Below, in pieces: positions 14,415 through 18,723 of a DNA stretch of 18,723 nucleotides (positions within the stretch are counted from its first letter, which is position 1; every line of letters starts with the position of its first letter). A program made the position numbers and the translations under genes. Source of the stretch: Nitrospira sp. (lineage in GTDB: Bacteria; Nitrospirota; Nitrospiria; Nitrospirales; Nitrospiraceae); the NCBI GenBank assembly GCA_025935475.1, contig JAICVE010000009.1, positions 1 to 18,723 on the forward strand, written 5' to 3'. The notes beneath the pieces are model-generated. The model did no database searches. It worked only from the letters and a program-made list of their open reading frames with translations, and was not told the origin of the DNA.

Positions 14415-14450
14415 CGCAAGGCGTCAGCCTCTCCAGCTGCGCGCCTTGCG
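14415..14450. terminator. Inverted repeat between convergent epimerase and DUF4124-like gene
   Basis: CGCAAGGCG (14415-14423) pairs with CGCCTTGCG (14442-14450), 9 of 9, around an 18-base loop, immediately after the epimerase stop. It sits in the gap of the convergent pair, as a terminator would, but the loop is long and no T-tract follows. Confidence 0.35.
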
Positions 14451-14469
14451 GTGAGCGGTGCTCCTGCGC

Positions 14470-15039
14470 TTATTGGCAACCAACCGGAACAAATCCCGTC
14501 CCAAAAAACCGGGATAGGGTTTGGTACCGAGCGTTGTCATAGAACGAAAAGCTTGAGCCCCGCTGGTTCCGCCCTGTCAGGTCTCCACCGTAAGACGGAT
14601 CCGTCCCATAGAAAAACCCGCCACGGGTTTTTTGGACGAGATTGATCCATTCGCCATAGAGCGAGCAAACCTCGGTTTGTATCGATCCGCCGGTTAAGGC
14701 AATGCTTGAATGCCAGTCCTGAGCCCATCCCGGGACTGTCTGTCCTCGCGAAGCGCGATCCATGGAGTATGGCATGTCGGAGGAGGGCATCGCAGCGTAA
14801 GGCGACCGATACGTCGGCATCTGGTCCAACGAAGGGACAACTGACAATTCTTTGAGGGCCAGGAGCTTACACCCGGCACGTTCCTTGTTGGTATAGATCG
14901 ACGATCCGTCCGCTTGCGGGCATTCCCACATTCGTGCGGGATCGAATTTCACCGTCTCATTCGTGTCGGCGATTGCCGGTGGGGCGGCCAGGACGACCGC
15001 GGCCGCTGCGGTAAGTGTGAAAACCGTGAAGAGCCGCAT
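14470..15039 (-). CDS. Secreted protein with DUF4124-like N-terminal segment
   Basis: From the ATG at 15039, supported by GGGAGG six bases before it, the product has 189 residues. An upstream ATG at 15120 is in frame, but the 27 extra residues have no family look and the signal peptide (MRLFTVFTLTAAAAVVLAAPPAIA, cut likely after the second Ala-Ile-Ala) fits the later start. Residues 37-62 (WECPQADGSSIYTN then KERAGCKLLALKEL) resemble DUF4124 segments, a beta hairpin found at the start of many secreted proteobacterial proteins. The remainder (about 63-189) is Ser/Gly/Tyr-rich with aromatic repeats and no recognised domain; four or so Cys residues may form disulfides. Function unknown, envelope or periplasm likely. 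Confidence 0.75.
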   Translation of the reverse strand: MRLFTVFTLTAAAAVVLAAPPAIADTNETVKFDPARMWECPQADGSSIYTNKERAGCKLLALKELSVVPSLDQMPTYRSPYAAMPSSDMPYSMDRASRGQTVPGWAQDWHSSIALTGGSIQTEVCSLYGEWINLVQKTRGGFFYGTDPSYGGDLTGRNQRGSSFSFYDNARYQTLSRFFGTGFVPVGCQ

Positions 15040-15161
15040 ACAACACCTCCCATAAAGCTGTGTCACCGTCGCTTCCATGTCATTGGCGATAGGCTCGATA
15101 TAGGCTTTGGCTGTCATCATGATGAGGTGCTGACAAGCTATGCCAATGCCGAAGAAGCCGT

Positions 15162-15203
15162 CTATTCATCTTTGGAGGGGGATCTTCATGATCGGATGAA
15201 TAG
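15162..15203. repeat. Inverted repeat in the HAD / DUF4124-like intergenic gap
   Basis: CTATTCATC (15162-15170) is matched exactly by GATGAATAG (15195-15203), nine pairs, with an inner GATC/GATC pairing at 15181-15184 and 15190-15193. The repeat lies in the 189-base gap downstream of the minus-strand HAD gene, which ends at 15229. It is in the position of a terminator for that gene but lacks a T-run. Another 12-base palindrome, TCATCATGATGA, lies nearby at 15114-15125. Confidence 0.35.
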
Positions 15204-15228
15204 CTGTGAAGTCGCTGTCAGAGCCGAT

Positions 15229-15915
15229 TTACAGGAGCCGGTCAACCGCTGCCTCGGGGGTCAGGTGTTCAAGGCTCTGAATGATGCAATCCGCTTCGTG
15301 CAGTTTATCAAGGGGATAAGTGGTGGCAAGGCCAAGTACACGCATGCCCGCGGCTCTGGCTGAGCGGATACCCGCAAGGGAGTCTTCAAGGACCAGGCAT
15401 TCGCCGGGGACAATGTCGTGCTCTGATCTGTGGCCGGCATTCAGCCGTTCCCGAGCAAGGAGATAGATCGCCGGATCCGGCTTTCCGATCGGACAATCCT
15501 CGGCCGCCACAATCACGTCGAAATCGCATTGAATCTTCGTTCCGCTCAGCGCCTCGTCGATCTGTGCTCGGCGGCCGCCAGAGGCGATCGCGAGTCGGTA
15601 GCGGCCTTTCGCCGCTTTCACAAAGCCGACGACACCCGGAAAGAGTTCGGGCTTGTGTAGAGCGGCGTGGGCACGAAAGAGTTCCGCTTTCCGCTCGCCG
15701 ATCCGGAACACTTCCGCCTCGTCACAAGTCCCGTCTCGTCGCGCCAATAGCATTCTCGTGCATGTCCGCTCATCCATCCCCAGATAGGCGCCATAATAGT
15801 CCTCCTTGGTCAGCGCCAGTCCGGCTTCGGCGAGCGCCTGCTGAAAACAGCAGACGTGTGGTGTCTCATCGTCGGCGATGACGCCGTTGAAGTCAAAAAT
15901 GATCGCACGAATCAC
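15229..15915 (-). CDS. HAD-superfamily hydrolase, beta-phosphoglucomutase/CbbY-like, with DFNG motif
   Basis: A subfamily I HAD phosphatase of 229 residues from the GTG at 15915, which puts the usual N-terminal strand IRAIIFDF first; the open frame reaches a GTG at 16047, but that would overlap the divergent antiporter gene start and add residues with no family look. Motifs: I IFDFNGVI (nucleophile Asp8, then Asn10), cap helices about 20-90, II IASGGRR (Ser112), III IGKPDP (Lys145) and IV VLEDSLAGI (Glu177, Asp178). In most members the second motif-I residue is Asp, acting as general acid/base; here it is Asn. Such DFNG variants occur in some HAD branches, so the protein may be altered or specialised rather than dead. 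Substrate is probably a small phosphorylated sugar or metabolite, unproven. Confidence 0.9.
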   Translation of the reverse strand: MIRAIIFDFNGVIADDETPHVCCFQQALAEAGLALTKEDYYGAYLGMDERTCTRMLLARRDGTCDEAEVFRIGERKAELFRAHAALHKPELFPGVVGFVKAAKGRYRLAIASGGRRAQIDEALSGTKIQCDFDVIVAAEDCPIGKPDPAIYLLARERLNAGHRSEHDIVPGECLVLEDSLAGIRSARAAGMRVLGLATTYPLDKLHEADCIIQSLEHLTPEAAVDRLL

Positions 15916-15962
15916 GGGCGCCACTCTACCGAACCTCGTGCGAAGGCCACAAGCGGCAGACC

Positions 15963-15991
15963 TTGTTCGTTTCCCCGGGCTGGAGTATTCT
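15963..15991 (+). promoter_or_regulatory. Candidate promoter for the KefB-like antiporter gene
   Basis: TTGTTC (15963-15968, 3 of 6) and TATTCT (15986-15991, 4 of 6) are 17 bases apart in the gap between the divergent HAD and antiporter genes, about 55 bases before the ATG at 16046. Weak, matched by eye. Confidence 0.25.
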
Positions 15992-16045
15992 CGCGCCGGG
16001 ACCGGCAGTTTCCCCGCGTGTCGCGCGCATTGATTGTGAGTGGCC

Positions 16046-18046
16046 ATGACTGACTACGGCGTGTTGGGCAATCTCCTCGTCATTTTTTCCGTCTCGATCG
16101 CCGTTGTCTTCGTCTTCCATCAGTTCAGGCTTCCATCCATCGCCGGCTTCTTGGTGGCTGGTGCATTGATCGGACCGCACGGCCTCAATCTCATTGCGGA
16201 CATCGGCACCGTGCAGGTGCTCGCCGAAATCGGAGTCGTGCTTCTCTTATTCACGATCGGCATTGAATTTTCCCTTGTGCAGTTGGCCTCGCTGCGCCGG
16301 TTGCTCTTCATCGCCGGGCCCATCCAGGTCGGCAGTGTGCTGTTGATCGCATGGTTCGGAGCCGTAGCGGTGGGATTGACCTGGCAAGAGGGTATTTTCT
16401 GGGGGTTTCTCATCTCACTCAGCAGTACGGCGATCGTCTTGAAAGCGCTGGCCAATCGAGGGGACAGTGATTCGATCCATGGGCGGACGATCATCGGGAT
16501 TCTGATTTTTCAGGATCTGGCGGTGGTGCCCATGATGCTGCTGACGCCGATCTTGGCCAGTCGGGGCGAAGGGTCGGCGGGCTCCATCTTCTACACATGG
16601 GCACAATCGATTCTCGTTGTGGGGCTGATCATCGCTGCTGCCTGGTACGCGGTTCCCAAACTGCTGGAACACATCGTGCGGAGCCGGAGCCGCGAACTGT
16701 TCCTGTTGACGATCATCGTGCTCTGCCTCGGCATCGCCTGGCTGACCTCCCTCGGCGGTCTCTCACTCGCCTTGGGAGCGTTTATTGCGGGACTGGTAAT
16801 TTCTGAGTCGGAATACAGTCATCAGGCAATGGCTGATGTGCTTCCGTTTCGCGACAGCTTCAACAGCCTGTTTTTCGTGTCGATCGGCATCTTGATGAAC
16901 TGGCGGGTCTTGATTGACCACCCCGTCTTGGTCGTGGGCTTGCTACTGGCCATTCTCTCAGTCAAATTCGTCACGGGCGCAGCCGCGTCCCTTGCGATGA
17001 ACATTCCTCCGCGCTCTGCGTTCATGGTAGGGGTGGCGCTGGCACAGGTGGGGGAGTTCAGTTTCTTACTCGCTCAACAAGGTCAGGAAAGCGGCTTATT
17101 ACGAGGTGATCCGTATCAAGTATTTCTGGCCGTGTCGGTCCTCTCGATGATTGTGACGCCCTTCTTAATGCAGTGGTCTCCCGTGATGGCCCGGCGGATC
17201 GAAGCCGTGCAGCGCCTCCGGCATTGGTTGCCCACGAGGACGGAAGCGCACGTGCTTCAGACAGAAGGGAGGCAGATCCGGCTGAAAGATCATGTGATCA
17301 TCGTCGGTTACGGGCTCAACGGCCGTAACCTGGCACGCGTGCTCAGCGAAACCGAAATTCCCCACCTGGCGCTCGACCTTGACGGCGACACGGTCCGGCG
17401 TGAATCCCGCCATGGAGTGCCGATCTATTACGGCGATGCGACGAATCCCAACGTCTTGCGGCACGTGAAGATCGAAGAGGCCAAGGTATTCGTCGTCGCC
17501 ATTTCCGATCCGTTCATCACGAGACGGGCAGTTCAGGTCGCCAAACTGCTGAATCCAAAGGTCCGAGTTGTGGTCAGGACACGTTATCTTCGGGAACTGG
17601 AAGAGCTGCACGATATCGGCGCCGATGACGTGGTGCCCGAAGAGTTTGAGACGTCGATCGAGATCTTCGCTCTGGTGCTTCGAACCTATAACCTCCCGCA
17701 GGACTTTATTACCACGAAAGCGGAGCAAGTTAGGCGGGAAGGCTATGCACTGCTGCGGAGGAGTGAATTGCCAGAATTAGCCCATCATTTACGCGGCGGG
17801 ACCTTGACCGATGCAGAGGTGGAAACGTGCCGGATCGATGACGATTCGCCCGCCGTCGGGAAGACTCTTGCAGATCTCTCCATTCGGCCAAGAACGGGAA
17901 CCTCGGTCATTGCGTGGACACGCAATGGAGTCACGGAGTCGAATCCTGCTCTCAAAACGAAGCTCAAGGGAGGCGACATTGTGGTGCTGCTCGGCTCTCG
18001 CCTCCAGATCCGGCGCGCCATGAGTTTATTGCTGTCCGGCGAGTAG
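16046..18046 (+). CDS. Monovalent cation:proton antiporter-2 (KefB/KefC-type) with TrkA-N and TrkA-C domains
   Basis: A 666-residue inner-membrane protein. Residues about 6-375 form the CPA2 antiporter domain with about 12 hydrophobic helices; key segments are FLVAGALIGPHGL (35-47), FTIGIEF (69-75), the ion-path FQDLAVVP (155-162, Gln156-Asp157) and ALAQVGEFSFLLA (331-343). A RCK/TrkA-N nucleotide-binding domain follows at about 414-530, with VGYGLNG (420-426) and the acid DLD (444-446), then a TrkA-C domain (about 583-663). This is the layout of KefB/KefC and of archaeal relatives that exchange K+ or Na+ for H+ under ligand control. The ATG at 16046 is preferred to a GTG at 16040 for its GTGAG-like ribosome site. 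No kefF/kefG ancillary subunit is adjacent, so glutathione gating is not supported here. Confidence 0.95.
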   Translation: MTDYGVLGNLLVIFSVSIAVVFVFHQFRLPSIAGFLVAGALIGPHGLNLIADIGTVQVLAEIGVVLLLFTIGIEFSLVQLASLRRLLFIAGPIQVGSVLLIAWFGAVAVGLTWQEGIFWGFLISLSSTAIVLKALANRGDSDSIHGRTIIGILIFQDLAVVPMMLLTPILASRGEGSAGSIFYTWAQSILVVGLIIAAAWYAVPKLLEHIVRSRSRELFLLTIIVLCLGIAWLTSLGGLSLALGAFIAGLVISESEYSHQAMADVLPFRDSFNSLFFVSIGILMNWRVLIDHPVLVVGLLLAILSVKFVTGAAASLAMNIPPRSAFMVGVALAQVGEFSFLLAQQGQESGLLRGDPYQVFLAVSVLSMIVTPFLMQWSPVMARRIEAVQRLRHWLPTRTEAHVLQTEGRQIRLKDHVIIVGYGLNGRNLARVLSETEIPHLALDLDGDTVRRESRHGVPIYYGDATNPNVLRHVKIEEAKVFVVAISDPFITRRAVQVAKLLNPKVRVVVRTRYLRELEELHDIGADDVVPEEFETSIEIFALVLRTYNLPQDFITTKAEQVRREGYALLRRSELPELAHHLRGGTLTDAEVETCRIDDDSPAVGKTLADLSIRPRTGTSVIAWTRNGVTESNPALKTKLKGGDIVVLLGSRLQIRRAMSLLLSGE

Positions 18047-18050
18047 CTTG

Positions 18051-18723
18051 CTAGCTCTTCCAGCGAAGGGTGACGCGGCTTTTCAGCGGATGCTCGAACG
18101 GCCGTCCGGTTCGCACAGATGCCAGGTGTGCGGCCTTTAATTTGTAGTACCATCTCGTCGGCTCGTCTGCATCATCCAGTAACATCATTGCTGGCTTGTA
18201 GCGCAAGCCGACCGCTTGCCGCTCCATCGCCTGCTTATCTTGCTCCAAGAAGATGTTGCCAAAATAACGGAAGAGCGTTTTTGAAAACGGCACCCAGGTT
18301 AAGGCGTTCCATGCTGCGCAGAAGTCGATCCGGCACTGCTGATCGGTGATGGGGGTGACCATGGCCCGCATGGACACAAAAATGTTGCCACATTGAACAA
18401 ATTCGAATCGCTGATTGGGCAACAGAAAGTCGATCGTCGTTGTAGGCGAGCCGCCGTAGAACAGGTTCAAGAGCTTATATGGTTTGCTGTTCTTGGACGG
18501 CGCATGCGGGATCATGCGGAAACCTGTCGGGAGCGGTTCAAACGTCTTCGCTTTTTCATGGATACTTGCTGGTGTACGCCACAAGGGACTTTGATGGACG
18601 AACGGCCCGTGGAGCGGATCAACCAGCCCGATAATGCCGTCATCGATCGCGCAGTTCACCAGCTTGGAAATCTGAATCATTCGATAGCGAGAAGAAGGCA
18701 GGGGAAGCGAAGGGATGTCAGGA
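18051..18723 (-). CDS. Rieske-type ring-hydroxylating oxygenase, C-terminal catalytic part, 5'-truncated by window edge
   Basis: The reading frame is open from the stop at 18051 to the right edge of the window, where codons upstream of the first Met (at 18680) remain open, so the start lies outside. The visible part is the catalytic domain: DPLHGPFVH, which is the Asp-x2-His-x4-His mononuclear iron motif of Rieske oxygenases, sits at residues 21-29 counting from the Met at 18680. The N-terminal Rieske [2Fe-2S] cluster domain must lie beyond the edge. The C-terminal end has a RWYYKLKAAHLAS helix. It looks like the PaO/aromatic-ring-hydroxylating alpha-subunit type, acting on an unknown substrate with a reductase encoded elsewhere. 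It converges on the antiporter gene with only four bases between stops. Confidence 0.85.
   Translation of the reverse strand, partial: PDIPSLPLPSSRYRMIQISKLVNCAIDDGIIGLVDPLHGPFVHQSPLWRTPASIHEKAKTFEPLPTGFRMIPHAPSKNSKPYKLLNLFYGGSPTTTIDFLLPNQRFEFVQCGNIFVSMRAMVTPITDQQCRIDFCAAWNALTWVPFSKTLFRYFGNIFLEQDKQAMERQAVGLRYKPAMMLLDDADEPTRWYYKLKAAHLASVRTGRPFEHPLKSRVTLRWKS

Noticed and set aside
15100..15363. Plus-strand frame reading YANAEEAVYSSLEGDLHDRMNS across the HAD/DUF4124-like gap
   Set aside because: It looked protein-like for about 30 residues, but it runs antisense into the HAD gene, has no start with a ribosome site, and part of it is the inverted repeat.
16046..18046. Glutathione-gated Kef system with ancillary subunit
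   Set aside because: No KefF or KefG homolog is adjacent, so only the general antiporter assignment is supported.

Overview
The window looks like a chromosomal segment from a GC-rich Gram-negative bacterium. My best guess is Nitrospira or a close relative in Nitrospirota. The grounds are outer-membrane functions (an MlaA-type lipoprotein, other predicted lipoproteins, a TonB C-terminal-like domain), several secreted FGE-sulfatase-fold proteins, and general gene style. No rRNA or marker gene is present, so the taxonomy is inference. I see no tRNA, rRNA, CRISPR array, insertion sequence or integrase, and no gene-free stretch longer than about 300 bases.

Layout. 1-563: two tandem small envelope-protein paralogs, the first cut by the window edge, followed by a self-complementary segment (568-645) that can fold as a three-way junction. 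783-2564: an alpha/beta hydrolase and an MlaA/VacJ lipoprotein. 2577-4867, minus strand: tdh then kbl, the two-step threonine-to-glycine route. 4951-7356, plus strand: a secreted protein with a TonB C-terminal-like domain, a remnant of a YceI gene, and a zinc alcohol dehydrogenase. 7438-8979, plus strand: a LolA-like periplasmic protein and an FGE-fold protein. 8991-11132, minus strand: a second FGE-fold protein followed by a fusion of an S23/IVP four-helix bundle to a HemD-like domain. 11309-14414, plus strand: a VOC protein, a metallo-beta-lactamase-fold hydrolase with a long N-terminal extension, and a UDP-glucuronate 4-epimerase-like enzyme. 14470-15915, minus strand: a secreted DUF4124-like protein and a HAD phosphatase. 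16046-18046: a KefB/KefC-type cation:proton antiporter. 18051-18723, minus strand: the C-terminal part of a Rieske-type oxygenase that runs off the window.

Most of the window is ordinary housekeeping and envelope biology in short operons. The strongest unusual points are (i) the IVP four-helix bundle::HemD fusion, set between two FGE-fold proteins that lack the catalytic cysteine pair, (ii) the tightly coupled VOC/MBL pair, whose MBL member carries a possible PqqD-like winged-helix segment, (iii) the three-way-junction fold after the small lipoprotein gene, and (iv) the N-terminally deleted yceI remnant. No defence system or biosynthetic gene cluster is evident.
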